Counted from the first letter of the stretch, positions 28,433 through 37,883 are shown. The stretch: 64,000 nt of DNA from Pseudomonas nitroreducens NBRC 12694 (GCF_002091755.1 NZ_BDAI01000009.1:1-64000), one strand, 5' to 3'. Numbers and translations are program-made. Notes: a model not told the origin generated them from the sequence alone.

Positions 28433-29338
28433 ATGCGATTCATGGACATGCGCGGGCTCAGTCTGGGGCCCTGGAAGCTGATCAGCCTGACGCTGAAGGA
28501 ATTCCTCGAAGACGAGATGCCCACCTACGCCGCTGCGCTGGCTTACCAGGGGCTGTTCTCGCTGTTTCCCTTCCTGCTGTTCCTCATTGCGCTGCTGGGC
28601 TTCCTGCACCTGCCCGAGTTCTTCGACTTCCTCCGCCAACAGGCCAACTACGTGCTGCCCGCCCAGGCGCTGGACCAGGTCAACCCGGTCATCGACCAAT
28701 TGCAGCAGCGCCAGGGCGGCCTGCTGTCCATCGGTATCGTGGTGGCGCTGTGGTCGTCCTCGGCGGCGGTGCGCTCGCTGATGATCGCGCTCAATGCCGC
28801 CTACGACGTGCGTGAGGCGCGCCCGGCGTGGAAGCGCATCCCGCTGTCGCTGTTCTACACCTTCGGCCTGGTGGCCATGCTGATGCTGATCGCCGCGCTG
28901 ATGATCCTCGGGCCCCAGGTGATGGGTTGGATCGCCGCCCAGGTGGGTCTGGAGGACTTCGTGGTGATCCTCTGGAGCATCCTGCGCTGGCCGGTGATCG
29001 TGCTGCTGATGATGATGGCGGTGGCGATCATCTACTACGTCACGCCCAACGTGCAGCAGAAGTTCCGCTTCATCACGCCCGGGTCGGTGCTCGCCGTGGT
29101 GCTGTGGATATCGGCGTCCCTGGGGTTCGGCTACTACGTGAAGAACTTCGCCGACTACAACGCCATGTACGGCAGTGTCGGCGCGATCATCGTGCTGCTG
29201 CTGTACTTCTACATCTCGTCGGCGGTACTGCTGCTGGGAGCAGAGCTGAATGCGGTGATCGAGCACCACCTGCCTCACGGCAAGGGGGAGGGCGAGCGCA
29301 CCTTCGACCAGGCCGAGCCGGCACCGGACGAGGGCTAG
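28433..29338 (+). CDS. YihY/BrkB-family inner-membrane protein
   Basis: A 301-residue polytopic protein with six predicted membrane helices. The family patterns are present: AAALAYQGLFSLFPFLLFL, LWSSSAAVRSLMIALNAAYDV, YYVTPNVQQKFRFITPGSV and AMYGSVGAIIVLLLYFYISS. YihY/BrkB proteins were once taken for RNase BN and are now regarded as membrane proteins of uncertain transport function. The start at ATG 28433 follows GGAGGACGG. Its stop overlaps by four bases the stop of the convergent lipoprotein gene. Confidence 0.87.
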   Translation: MRFMDMRGLSLGPWKLISLTLKEFLEDEMPTYAAALAYQGLFSLFPFLLFLIALLGFLHLPEFFDFLRQQANYVLPAQALDQVNPVIDQLQQRQGGLLSIGIVVALWSSSAAVRSLMIALNAAYDVREARPAWKRIPLSLFYTFGLVAMLMLIAALMILGPQVMGWIAAQVGLEDFVVILWSILRWPVIVLLMMMAVAIIYYVTPNVQQKFRFITPGSVLAVVLWISASLGFGYYVKNFADYNAMYGSVGAIIVLLLYFYISSAVLLLGAELNAVIEHHLPHGKGEGERTFDQAEPAPDEG

Positions 29339-29877
29339 GGCTGGCCGGCGACGGCGGGCGGTTCGCTGAGCAGGGCATCGACCAGCGCGCTGGCCTTCTC
29401 GAAGGACGGGTAGCCGCTCTTGGCGACGTCGAGGTTGGCGTAGTCCTCCAGGTACTGCTGGGCCTTCTGCGGGTCGGCCTGCTCGACGAGGAAGGGCTCG
29501 GACCAGATCTTGTACAGCAGCGCCACCGCGTACGGTTGGCCGGCGTCGGCGGCCTTGCCCAGCAGCGCCAGCACTTCGTCCACCTGCGGGCCCTCCTTGA
29601 TCTTCAGCAGTGCCATGTAGAAGCTCGCCTCGCCGCGCTCGTCCTTCTCCTGGGAGCGCGTCAGCAGGGCCTCGGCCAGCTCGTAGTTGGCCAGGTCGCC
29701 GGTGGCGATCAGCAGCTTCGCCTGCAGCATGTCGTTCTGGTAGAGCAGGCGTTCCTGGCGGCAGGCCTCGCCGCTCAGCGGCTCGTCGCAAGGGTTGCCG
29801 GCGGGCGTGGAGCAGCCGGCCAGCAGCACTGGCAGGGCCAGGGCGGCCAGCAGGTAAGGTGTGTGTGGCTTGCCCAT
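29335..29877 (-). CDS. Lipoprotein with TPR/Sel1-like helices
   Basis: A 180-residue predicted lipoprotein with a signal peptide ending in the lipobox LLAGC (Cys near residue 21). The mature part is alpha-helical with repeats such as ANYELAEALLTRSQEKDE and VLALLGKAADAGQPYAVALLYKI, which resemble Sel1/TPR helix pairs. The function is unknown; such proteins often scaffold envelope complexes. ATG 29877 was chosen because it opens the signal peptide. The gene is convergent with the YihY gene and their ends overlap by four bases. Confidence 0.68.
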   Translation of the reverse strand: MGKPHTPYLLAALALPVLLAGCSTPAGNPCDEPLSGEACRQERLLYQNDMLQAKLLIATGDLANYELAEALLTRSQEKDERGEASFYMALLKIKEGPQVDEVLALLGKAADAGQPYAVALLYKIWSEPFLVEQADPQKAQQYLEDYANLDVAKSGYPSFEKASALVDALLSEPPAVAGQP

Positions 29878-29988
29878 GCAAGTCCCTCGGGGGCGAGTGT
29901 CAGGGTTCGACCGGCCGGCGGGCGCGCCGGTTCGGTTCAATGGCGAAAAGCATAGTCGCTGCCCTGCACGGGGAACCGCGCAGGGCGC

Positions 29989-30897
29989 TCACAGGGCTTC
30001 GAAGCCGGGCAGGTGCGGCAGGCGCTTGATGAGGAAGTCGATCAGCGCGCGGGTCCGGGCCGGCAGAAAACGGCGCGAAGGATACAGCAGACTGGCCTCC
30101 TGGGCAGGCCCGCGCCAATCCGCAAGGAGGCGCTGCAGGCTGCCGTCGGCCAGCAGGTCGGCCACCAGCCAGGCCGGCGTCAGGCCGAAGCCGGCGCCCA
30201 GGCAGTAGCTCTCGCGGATCGCCAGGGAGCTGTTCGCCGTGTAGCGGCTGCGCGTGGCGAGGCTCAGCTCTCGGCCATCGGCATGGCGCAGCAGGAGGTT
30301 CTGCCCGGCATCCAGCCAGGCGAAGCGCAGGTAATCGGCTGGCGGCAGGTCTTCGGGACTGTTCAGTGCTGGCACGCGTGAAATCCAGGCCGGCGCCGCG
30401 ACCAGATAGCGTGGCGAGCGGGCCAGCGGACGGGCGATCAGCTGTTCCGGCAGTTCGCCGCCCAGGCGCAGGGCGAGGTCGATGCCTTCTTCGGTGAGGT
30501 CGACGAAGCGGTCGTTGAGCAGCAATTCCACCTCTACGTCCGGGTGCAGCTGCATGAACTCCAGCAACAGCGCGTTCAGCCGCAGCACGCCCAGGCTCAC
30601 CGGCGCGCTGACCCGCAGGCGGCCGCGCACCTGTTCGGTCTCGCCACGGGCCTGGCTGACGCCCTCGGCGTAGCTTTCCAGTGTCTGCCGCGCATGCTCG
30701 TAGAAGCGTCGGCCCTGCTCGGTGGGTTGTACGCGGGTGGTGCTGCGGATCAGCAACTGCGCGCCGACCTGGCGCTCCAGTGCCGCCATGGTCTTGCTCA
30801 CCGTCGGCTGGCTGCTGCCGGACTCGCGGGCGACGGCGGAAAGGCTGCCCAGCTCCACGGCGCGAACGAAACAGTGCAACGCCTTGAGAGTATCCAT
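29989..30897 (-). CDS. LysR-family transcriptional regulator
   Basis: A 302-residue regulator with an N-terminal helix-turn-helix (LKALHCFVRAVELGSLSAVA to QPTVSKTMAALER) and a C-terminal effector-binding domain with SAPVSLGVLRLNALLLEF and FVDLTEEGIDLALRLG, typical of the CrgA/YafC branch. The effector is not predictable. It is divergent from the SGNH hydrolase gene (start 31004) with 106 bases between, the usual arrangement for a LysR protein and its target. Confidence 0.88.
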   Translation of the reverse strand: MDTLKALHCFVRAVELGSLSAVARESGSSQPTVSKTMAALERQVGAQLLIRSTTRVQPTEQGRRFYEHARQTLESYAEGVSQARGETEQVRGRLRVSAPVSLGVLRLNALLLEFMQLHPDVEVELLLNDRFVDLTEEGIDLALRLGGELPEQLIARPLARSPRYLVAAPAWISRVPALNSPEDLPPADYLRFAWLDAGQNLLLRHADGRELSLATRSRYTANSSLAIRESYCLGAGFGLTPAWLVADLLADGSLQRLLADWRGPAQEASLLYPSRRFLPARTRALIDFLIKRLPHLPGFEAL

Positions 30898-31003
30898 GTC
30901 CTATTCGTTTATCGAATGACGGGTCTGCAAATATGCCGTCTACCGCCGTGAATGGGAATGGCAGAGCCTGTGGCCAACCCCTTCACCGATTTCGAGGAAT
31001 GCC

Positions 31004-32233
31004 ATGAACAGATTGTTGCTCGCTGCCCTGATTGCCCTTGTCCTGCCGCTGGCGCAGGCGGATGAAGGGCATTGGCAGGCCACCTGGAGCGCCAGCCCGC
31101 AACGCACCTGGGGCAAGGGGGTGCCGCTGCCGCTGGGCGTACCGACGCAGATCGGCAACCAGACGCTGCGGCAGACCGTGAAGGTCAGCCTCGGCGGCCA
31201 GCGTGTGCGCATTGCGCTGTCCAACGCCTATGGCAGCCAGCCGGTGGCGATCGGCGGGGCGGCCGTGGCACTGGCTGCACCGGCCGGGCGGCTTGGCGGC
31301 CCCAGCCATCGGCTGACTTTCGCCGGCCAGCCCACGGCGTATATCGCGCCGGGCGCCGAGCTGCTGAGCGATCCGCTGGACCTCGCCGTCCCGGCGCTGG
31401 GCGAACTGGCGGTGTCGATCTATCTGCCGCAGCCGACCGCCATCGAAACCTTCCATTGGGACGGCAAGCAGCGCGTCCATGGCGGGCCGGGCGAACAACT
31501 CGACGCAACGTTCCTGCCGGTGGACGGCAAGATGGAAGCGCGGCTGTTCCTCGCCGATGTGCTGGTGGAAAACCCCGAGCCGCGGCCGGTGGTGGCGGTG
31601 CTGGGGGACTCGATCACCGATGGCCGTGGCGCCAGCCTGGACGGCAACCAGCGCTGGCCGGACCTGCTGGCGCAGCGGCTGGCAGCGCGCGGCGTGGGAG
31701 TGATCAATGCCGGCATTTCCGGCGGGCGGCTGCTCTCCGACGGCATGGGGCAGAGCGCCCTGGCGCGCTTCCAGCGCGACGCACTGGGCAAGCCGGGCGT
31801 GCAGACGGCCATCGTGTTGCTGGGCATCAACGATATCTCCTGGCCCGGCAGTACCTTCGCGCCGAACAACCCGCTGGTGCAGTACCAGGACCTGGTCGCC
31901 GGTTACCGGCAGCTCATTGCCCAGGCCCATGTGCGCGGCGTGCGTATCGTCGGCGCGACCATCCTGCCATTCGAGCGCGCCCTCAGCGGCTCACCGATAG
32001 AGAACTACCACGCGGCCAACAAGGAAGCGCTGCGCCAGCGGGTAAACCAGTGGATTCGCCAGAGCGGGGAATTCGATGCGGTGGTGGACCTGGACGCGCA
32101 CCTGCGCGACCCCGCTCACCCGCTGCGCCTGCTACCGGCCTACGACAGCGGCGACCACCTGCACCCCGGCGATGCGGGGAACCGGGCGATGGCGGAGAGC
32201 GTGGATATCGAGGCATTGCTGAAGCGGATGTGA
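31004..32233 (+). CDS. Exported SGNH/GDSL-family esterase
   Basis: A 409-residue protein with a signal peptide (residues 1-19, ending LAQA) and an N-terminal beta-rich domain of about 180 residues, followed by an SGNH hydrolase domain. All blocks are visible: LGDSITDGRG with the nucleophile Ser, GVINAGISGGRLL, LLGINDISWPG and the catalytic Asp-His pair DHLHPGDAGN near the C-terminus. It likely hydrolyses an ester in the periplasm or outside the cell; substrate unknown. It may be controlled by the divergent LysR gene. Confidence 0.88.
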   Translation: MNRLLLAALIALVLPLAQADEGHWQATWSASPQRTWGKGVPLPLGVPTQIGNQTLRQTVKVSLGGQRVRIALSNAYGSQPVAIGGAAVALAAPAGRLGGPSHRLTFAGQPTAYIAPGAELLSDPLDLAVPALGELAVSIYLPQPTAIETFHWDGKQRVHGGPGEQLDATFLPVDGKMEARLFLADVLVENPEPRPVVAVLGDSITDGRGASLDGNQRWPDLLAQRLAARGVGVINAGISGGRLLSDGMGQSALARFQRDALGKPGVQTAIVLLGINDISWPGSTFAPNNPLVQYQDLVAGYRQLIAQAHVRGVRIVGATILPFERALSGSPIENYHAANKEALRQRVNQWIRQSGEFDAVVDLDAHLRDPAHPLRLLPAYDSGDHLHPGDAGNRAMAESVDIEALLKRM

Positions 32234-32312
32234 GGTCTTCCGCGAGGGGAGTGGCCGGGAAGCGATCGCGGACGGAGTCCGTTCCTACAAGATGCCTCTG
32301 TGCGTGTGTCGG

Positions 32313-32434
32313 CCCTCACCCTAACCCTAACCCTCTCCCGAGGGGAGAGGGGACCGTACGGTGCAGGATAAAATCTTCGCGTCAGCCGGTTCGGACTGCC
32401 CCCTCTCCCTGAGGGAGAGGGCTGGGGTGAGGGG
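32313..32434. repeat. G+C-rich two-headed palindromic repeat, copy 3
   Basis: Full two-headed copy with a duplicated CCCTAA unit in the first head and GGGAGAGGGCTGGGGTGAGGGG at the end. The 322-base gap 32234-32555 also contains the short palindromes GCGGACGGAGTCCG (about 32265-32278) and a decayed mate near 32500-32520. No gene is seen there. Confidence 0.8.
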
Positions 32435-32555
32435 AATGCATCGCTACGGACTTCCTCGAAGAAGACAATTGTTTCTGCTTTATTGGCAAGAGGCGGCGTA
32501 GGAGCGAACTCTGTCCGCGATTGGCCATGTTTTCGCACATTCGGAGCCGGCGCGT

Positions 32556-33671
32556 TCAGCTGCCGAATACCGTCCCCACGCCGTCGGCATCCATCCCGCG
32601 CTCCAGCTTGATCTTCAGTGCAAGGTCAGTACGCGAATCGGCGAACTTCAGTGCGTCGGCCACGCTCACGCGGCCTTCCTCCAGCAGTCTGTAGAGGCTC
32701 TGGTCGAAACTCTGCATGCCGCTTTCCAGCGCGCGCTCCACCGCGCCCTTGAGCTCGGGCAGTTCGTCGCGCTGGATGATGCCGCGAATGTGCGGCGTAC
32801 CCAGCACCAGTTCCACCGCCACGGCGCGGCGCTGGTGGGTGCCGGGCACCAGGCGCTGGCCGACCAGGGCCAGGATGTTCTGCGACAGGTCGGCCAGCAC
32901 CTGCGGGCGCGCCTCGTCGGGGAAGAAGCGGGTGATCCGCTCGATGGCGTGACGGCAACTGGTGCCGTGCAGGGTGGCGACGCACAGGTGGCCGGTTTCG
33001 GCATAGTGCAGTGCATGCTGCATGGTGGCGGCGTCGCGGATCTCGCCGAGCATGATCACGTCCGGCGCCTCGCGCAGCACGTTGCGCAGGGCGTCCTCGT
33101 AACTGTGGGTGTCCAGGCCGACCTCGCGCTGGTCGATGATCGACTTCTTGTGCGTATGAAGAAATTCGATCGGGTCCTCGATACAGACGATGTGACCGGA
33201 GCGGTGGCGGTTGCGGAAGTCCAGCATGCTCGCCAGGGTCGTCGACTTGCCCGCGCCCGCCGCGCCGATCACCAGGATCAGCCCGCGGTCCTGCATCGCC
33301 AGCTTGTCGAGGATCGACGGCAGGCCCAGCGAGGTGACGTCGGGAATCACCTGCTTGATCAAGCGCACCACCATCGCCACTTCGCCGCGCTGGTAGTAGA
33401 TATTCGCGCGGAAGCGCCCGACGTCCGGCACGCTCAGCGCCAGGTTCATCTCCAGGTCGCGTTCGAAGTCCTGCACCTGGGCCGGCGACATCAGCTGCCA
33501 CGCCAGGGTCTTCACTTCACCGGGCTGCAGCACGCGATCGTCTGCCGGCTGGCTATGGCCTTCGGCCTTCAGGTGCGGTGGCGCGCCGACGCTGAAGAAC
33601 ATGTCCGAGCCACCGCGCTCGGGCAGCAGGCGCAGATACTGGATGACGTCGGGGAGGGGCGTGTCGCTCAT
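32556..33671 (-). CDS. PilT/PilU-type retraction ATPase, solitary
   Basis: A 371-residue cytoplasmic secretion-type ATPase. It starts with a PilU-like N-terminal domain (GGSDMFFSVGAPPHLKAEG), then Walker A GAAGAGKSTT at residues 136-145, the Asp box DPIEFLH, the Walker B region DVIMLGEIRD and the His box TGHLCVATLHGTS. The third position of Walker A is Ala rather than the usual Thr-Gly-Ser. PilT and PilU drive type IV pilus retraction. No other pilus gene lies nearby, so this is an extra paralogue; it may help the main retraction motor or have another substrate. The gene starts 684 bases from the end of the neighbouring gene's... chemoreceptor locus at 33786, on the same strand, 114 bases downstream of it. 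Confidence 0.82.
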   Translation of the reverse strand: MSDTPLPDVIQYLRLLPERGGSDMFFSVGAPPHLKAEGHSQPADDRVLQPGEVKTLAWQLMSPAQVQDFERDLEMNLALSVPDVGRFRANIYYQRGEVAMVVRLIKQVIPDVTSLGLPSILDKLAMQDRGLILVIGAAGAGKSTTLASMLDFRNRHRSGHIVCIEDPIEFLHTHKKSIIDQREVGLDTHSYEDALRNVLREAPDVIMLGEIRDAATMQHALHYAETGHLCVATLHGTSCRHAIERITRFFPDEARPQVLADLSQNILALVGQRLVPGTHQRRAVAVELVLGTPHIRGIIQRDELPELKGAVERALESGMQSFDQSLYRLLEEGRVSVADALKFADSRTDLALKIKLERGMDADGVGTVFGS

Positions 33672-33785
33672 GGGTTCGTCCTTGGATGGCGAGAGGTCGC
33701 ATCTGCATTGAGCCTAGCTGCAATGCCGGACGGGAGACTAGGGGAGGCTGCGGCAAGCCGTGTTGACGTGCCGCAGGCAAGCGCA

Positions 33786-35102
33786 TCAGGTCGACAGCTG
33801 GTTGGCGAACTGGCCCACGGCGTTGACCACGCGCTGGGCGCTGTCCTGGATCTCGATGATCACCGTGCCAGCCTGGCCGGACAGCTCCAGGCCCAGTTCG
33901 GCCTGCTGCTTGCCGCGGTCGATCATGGCCACGGCCTGGCCTGCCAGGTGCTGGTTCTGCTCCACCACGCGGGTGATTTCCTCGGTGGCGGCACTGGTGC
34001 GCGAGGCAAGCTGGCGTACTTCGTCGGCGACCACCGCGAAGCCGCGGCCCTGGTCGCCCGCGCGGGCTGCCTCGATGGCGGCGTTTAGCGCCAGCAGGTT
34101 GGTCTGGTCGGCGATGCTGCGGATGCTCTGCACCAGCGCGCCGATGGCCTGGGACTGGCGATCCAGCGCCTCGATTCCCTCGGCGGCTTCCTGCATGCGG
34201 TCGGCCAGTTCGCGCATCACGTCGACGGTCTGCTGGACCACCGAAGCGCCCTTGGTGGCGCTGTCGTCGGTGGTCTGCGAGGTGTCGAAGGCGATGGTCG
34301 CGGCCTCGGCCACAGCGCGTTCGCGGCGCACCTGTTCGGTGATCACGGTGGCGAACTTCACCACTTTGTAGAGGCGGTCGTGGGCGTCGATGATCGGGTT
34401 GTAGGAGGCCTCCAGCCACACTTCGTGGCCACGGCTGTCGACGCGCTTGAAACGGTCGGCGACGAACTCGCCGCGGCGCAGCTTGGCCCAGAAGGCTTCG
34501 TACTGCGGGGAGTTGTATTCGGCGGGTTCGCAGAACATCCGGTGATGCTTGCCCTGAATCTGCGCCAGGCTGTACCCCATGGCGTCGAGGAAGCGGTCGT
34601 TGGCGGTGAGCACTTCGCCCTGCAGGTTGAATTCGATCACGGCGGTGGAGCGCTGCAGCGCCTCGATCAGGTTCTCATGCTCGCGGGAATTCTCGATGGT
34701 GCGGGTGAGGTCGCTGGCGTAGATCGAGAAGCGCTGGATCACCCCGGCGGCGTCGTGCACCGGCTGCAGGATCGAACGCAGCCAGGCCTCCTCGCCGTTG
34801 CCGCGCAGCAGGCGGATCACCCCGGCCAGGTGTTCGCCGCGCTCGATGGCGTGCTTCACCTTGAGGTGAAAGTCCAGCCCGCGCACGTGGTCGGGGATCA
34901 GGTCCAGCAACGGACGGCCCTTGAGCTGGTCGCCGCGGTGGAGCATTTCCTTCTCGAAGTTGGCGTTCACCGACTCGATGCGGCCTCGCGGGTCGAGGAA
35001 CAGCACGAGCATTTCCGCATCGAGGCTGGCGCGGATCTCTTCGACGGAGGCGAGTTCTTCACGCAGGGCGGCCAGTTCCTGCTTCAGACGCGAGTTGAAC
35101 AT
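33786..35102 (-). CDS. Soluble chemoreceptor with two PAS domains (BdlA-like)
   Basis: A 438-residue protein with no signal peptide and no membrane helix. A short coiled coil (residues 1-25) is followed by PAS1 at about 28-140 (MLVLFLDPRGRIESVNANFEKEM), PAS2 at about 150-260 (STAVIEFNLQGEVLTANDRFLDAMGY) and a methyl-accepting signalling domain with the conserved hairpin tip DQTNLLALNAAIEAARAG. This is the architecture of BdlA, which mediates biofilm dispersion in P. aeruginosa. The PAS domains probably bind haem, flavin or another cofactor; which one is not visible. ATG 35102 was chosen over an upstream frame that adds 40 unrelated residues. Confidence 0.87.
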   Translation of the reverse strand: MFNSRLKQELAALREELASVEEIRASLDAEMLVLFLDPRGRIESVNANFEKEMLHRGDQLKGRPLLDLIPDHVRGLDFHLKVKHAIERGEHLAGVIRLLRGNGEEAWLRSILQPVHDAAGVIQRFSIYASDLTRTIENSREHENLIEALQRSTAVIEFNLQGEVLTANDRFLDAMGYSLAQIQGKHHRMFCEPAEYNSPQYEAFWAKLRRGEFVADRFKRVDSRGHEVWLEASYNPIIDAHDRLYKVVKFATVITEQVRRERAVAEAATIAFDTSQTTDDSATKGASVVQQTVDVMRELADRMQEAAEGIEALDRQSQAIGALVQSIRSIADQTNLLALNAAIEAARAGDQGRGFAVVADEVRQLASRTSAATEEITRVVEQNQHLAGQAVAMIDRGKQQAELGLELSGQAGTVIIEIQDSAQRVVNAVGQFANQLST

Positions 35103-35238
35103 TCGTGGGCTTTCTCTAGTGGTGAGGCACGAAGGCTGCTGCCGATTCGTTTCACCCATTTCATCGGCTGATCGCGCCGCGACTTTAGCCCCTGATGACT
35201 TGGCGCATCCCGCGTGGAGCAAGGGGCCGCGCCATTCT

Positions 35239-36993
35239 TCAGACCGCGCTCGAGAGCTCCTGGCTGACGTCGATCGCGGCGCGCAACTGGTCGGTATCCA
35301 GTGGCTTGTGCAGCAACTGGCTGCCGCTGGCGGCGGCTTCTCGCAGGCGCTCGGGCGAAGTGTCGCCGGTGACGATCAACGCCGGTACCCGGCGCGACAG
35401 GTAGCTGCGGATGCGCCGGATGGCATCGGCACCGGTCTGGCCTTCGCCCAGGCGGTAGTCGGTGAGGATCAGGTCCACCGGTGCGTGGCCAAGATGGCTG
35501 GCCTCGATGTGCCGCTGGCAGGCGAGCAGGGCACTGGTGCCGGGGTAGACGCGATGGCCCCAGACCTCCAGCAGGTTGCACAGCGCGTGCAACACGTCGT
35601 ACTGATCCTCTACCACCATGATGCCCAGGCCGGGGCCGCGTTCGCCCGGCTCCGGCGGCGCAGCGACCTGCAGCGGCGCCTCGGCCAGTGGTACGCGCAG
35701 GCTGAATACCGAGCCGCGGCCGGGCAGGGAATGCAGTATCAGGCGATGGCCGAGCAGGCGCGCGGTGTGACGCACGATGGCCAGACCCAGGCCGAGGCCC
35801 TGCTTGCGATCGCGCTCGGCGTTATGCAGTTGGACGAACTCGTCGAAAATGACCTCCTGCTGGCTGGAATGGATACCCACGCCGGTATCGATCACCTGGA
35901 TCTCCAGCTCCCGGCCGCGCCGACGGCAGCCCAGCAGCACACCGCCGCTGCGGGTGTAGCGGAAGGCGTTGCTCAGCAGGTTGTCGAGCACGCGCTTGAG
36001 CAGCAGGGGATCGCTGTCCACCCACAATCGGCTCTCACACACGCGCCAGCGAAGATTGCGCTCGCTGGCGGTGCCAGCGAACTCGCCCTGCAGGTCGCCG
36101 AACAGCTTGCGCAGCGAGATAGGTTCGCGTGCTACCGGCACCACCCCCGCGTCGAGCCGCGAGATGTCCAGCAGTCCGTTGAGCAGGTCGCCGAGGTTGC
36201 CGAGCATGGCACGCAGCCTTGTGGCGATGTCGCGCGCCTGGCGGGCGTCGACCGGGCCGCGTTCGGCGAGGGCGGCGAGGGCGCCGACGAACAGCCCGAG
36301 GGCGTGGATCGGTTGGCGCAGGTCGTGGCTGGCGGCGGCGAGGAAGCGCGACTTGGCCTGGTCGGCGGCGCGGGCGCGGTCGCGCTGTTCGCGCAGGTCC
36401 TGCACGAGGTCGGAGTTTTCCTGGCGCAGGCGGATGGTTTCGCACAGGCTGCGGTAGGTCACCCGGCTGTAGTAGAGGTTGACGCCTGCCAGGCACAGGA
36501 TGAAGAAGCTGTAGGTGGTGTGCTGCTCGTCGGCTACGCTCAGGCACAGCACCAGCACGGGCAGCAGCATGGCGACCAGCGAGCCGACATAGGCCGGCGG
36601 ATGGGCCGACAGCGACGGCACCGCGCCACACACCAGACCAGTGAGCACGATGCAGGTGAAGGCGAACAGTTGCGGATCGCCGTGGACGAAGCCGACCCAG
36701 CCCAGCCAGCCCCACAGCAGGCTGCTCGCCCAGGACAAAAGCGTATTGCTCCATAGCCAACTTTTGCCCAGCGTGCGCGCAGGGGCTTGCCGGAAGTACG
36801 CCCGTGCCAGGACAATCCGCGCCAGCGTGAGCGAGTAGAGCACGGCCAGCCAGAAGACCATCGCCGTCGGCGCCATGGCATTACGGAAGATGTACAGCAC
36901 CGGCAGAGGGATCACCAGGTTGGCGAAGAGCACGGCATACGACTGGCGGAACAAGAGATCGACCAGGTCGCGCTGTTGCAGGCTGTTATGCAT
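35239..36993 (-). CDS. Hybrid sensor histidine kinase with C-terminal receiver
   Basis: A 584-residue membrane sensor. Residues 15-175 hold about six hydrophobic helices, followed by a coiled coil, the H box AAASHDLRQPIHALGLF (His223), the N box NLLSNAFRYTRSG, DTGVGIH and GLGLGLAIVRHTARLLGH. A receiver domain occupies roughly 455-575 (IMVVEDQYDV, LILTDYRLGEGQTG). Kinases with this H box often signal to LuxR-type regulators, and such a regulator is encoded divergently 27 bases away (37021-37680). The ligand is unknown; a multi-helix N-terminus suggests a membrane-soluble or bilayer stimulus. Confidence 0.88.
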   Translation of the reverse strand: MHNSLQQRDLVDLLFRQSYAVLFANLVIPLPVLYIFRNAMAPTAMVFWLAVLYSLTLARIVLARAYFRQAPARTLGKSWLWSNTLLSWASSLLWGWLGWVGFVHGDPQLFAFTCIVLTGLVCGAVPSLSAHPPAYVGSLVAMLLPVLVLCLSVADEQHTTYSFFILCLAGVNLYYSRVTYRSLCETIRLRQENSDLVQDLREQRDRARAADQAKSRFLAAASHDLRQPIHALGLFVGALAALAERGPVDARQARDIATRLRAMLGNLGDLLNGLLDISRLDAGVVPVAREPISLRKLFGDLQGEFAGTASERNLRWRVCESRLWVDSDPLLLKRVLDNLLSNAFRYTRSGGVLLGCRRRGRELEIQVIDTGVGIHSSQQEVIFDEFVQLHNAERDRKQGLGLGLAIVRHTARLLGHRLILHSLPGRGSVFSLRVPLAEAPLQVAAPPEPGERGPGLGIMVVEDQYDVLHALCNLLEVWGHRVYPGTSALLACQRHIEASHLGHAPVDLILTDYRLGEGQTGADAIRRIRSYLSRRVPALIVTGDTSPERLREAAASGSQLLHKPLDTDQLRAAIDVSQELSSAV

Positions 36994-37020
36994 GTCCGTA
37001 GTGCCTCAGGGAGACGAGTG

Positions 37021-37680
37021 ATGGAAGGGAAGCGCGAACTGCGGGTGCTCATCGCCGATGACCACGGCATCGTACGGGACGGCCTGCGCCTGCTGCTGTC
37101 GACCCTGGACGACATCCGCATCGTCGGCGAGGCGGCGGACGGCCTGCGCCTGCAGGCTTTGTTGGAGGAGCAGCGTGCGGACCTCCTCCTGCTCGACCTG
37201 AACATGCCCGGCCTCAACCGGCTGCAGTTCATTCATGAACTGCGCCAGCGCCATCCCCGGCTGAGAATCCTGGTGCTCACCGCCAACACCGAACTGGCGA
37301 CCGTGCGCTCGGTGCTCGATGCCGGCGTACACGGCTACCTGAGCAAGGGCGAGGACACCGCCGAACTGCTCGAAGCCATAGTCGCCCTGCGCAGCGGGCA
37401 GCACTACCTGGCGCGCGCCCTGCGCTTCCAGCTGGAAAGCCCGACCGCGCGCCCGCAGGGCGATGCCGATCTGCTCTCGGCCGTGGAGCTGACCCGGCGC
37501 GAGCGGCAGATTCTCTCCCTGGCCGCCCAGGGCCGCAGCGCGCGGGAGATCGCCGAACACTTCAGCATCAGCCCGCTGACCGTGCGCAAGCACCGCGAGA
37601 ACCTGATGCGCAAGCTCGACCTGCACAGCACTGCCGAGCTCGCGGCCTACGCGGTGCGCCTGGGCATTCCCAGCGCCTGA
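37021..37680 (+). CDS. NarL/LuxR-family response regulator
   Basis: A 219-residue regulator with acidic residues ADDH near 12-15, phospho-acceptor Asp59 (LLLLDLNMPG), a conserved Lys (YLSKGED) and a C-terminal LuxR helix-turn-helix (LTRRERQILSLAAQG to LTVRKHRENLMRKL). It is the likely partner of the divergent hybrid kinase at 35239-36993. A perfect palindrome downstream at 37771-37788 could be a binding site. The start at ATG 37021 gives the normal receiver beginning. Confidence 0.9.
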   Translation: MEGKRELRVLIADDHGIVRDGLRLLLSTLDDIRIVGEAADGLRLQALLEEQRADLLLLDLNMPGLNRLQFIHELRQRHPRLRILVLTANTELATVRSVLDAGVHGYLSKGEDTAELLEAIVALRSGQHYLARALRFQLESPTARPQGDADLLSAVELTRRERQILSLAAQGRSAREIAEHFSISPLTVRKHRENLMRKLDLHSTAELAAYAVRLGIPSA

Positions 37681-37770
37681 GTCGAAGCAGTGCCTTGCCT
37701 GCATGCGCATGCTGCGCGTCCTGTCGGTGGAGGGTTCGGCAGAGACTAGCGTCCCGCAGGCCGGGGAAAA

Positions 37771-37788
37771 ATACGGCAACTGCCGTAT
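37771..37788. promoter_or_regulatory. Perfect palindrome ATACGGCA-AC-TGCCGTAT
   Basis: Eight-base arms (37771-37778 and 37781-37788) with a two-base centre, no T run, so not a terminator. It lies 96 bases before the LysE-type gene and 90 bases after the regulator gene. It has the size of an operator for a dimeric regulator such as the LuxR-type protein just upstream. Confidence 0.5.
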
Positions 37789-37883
37789 GTGCCGGTCCCG
37801 CCTCACTCCCTAACCTTGCGAAACGGACCAGGCGCCACGTCGATGCGCGTCGGCCGATACCCGATCAAGGGAAGGATCACTCC

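Noticed and set aside
33748..33776. CTGCGGCA/TGCCGCAG inverted repeat after the BdlA-like gene
   Set aside because: Could be a weak hairpin but lacks a T run and a clear role.
34921..36756. 611-codon plus-strand frame opposite the hybrid kinase
   Set aside because: Shadow frame; no motifs.
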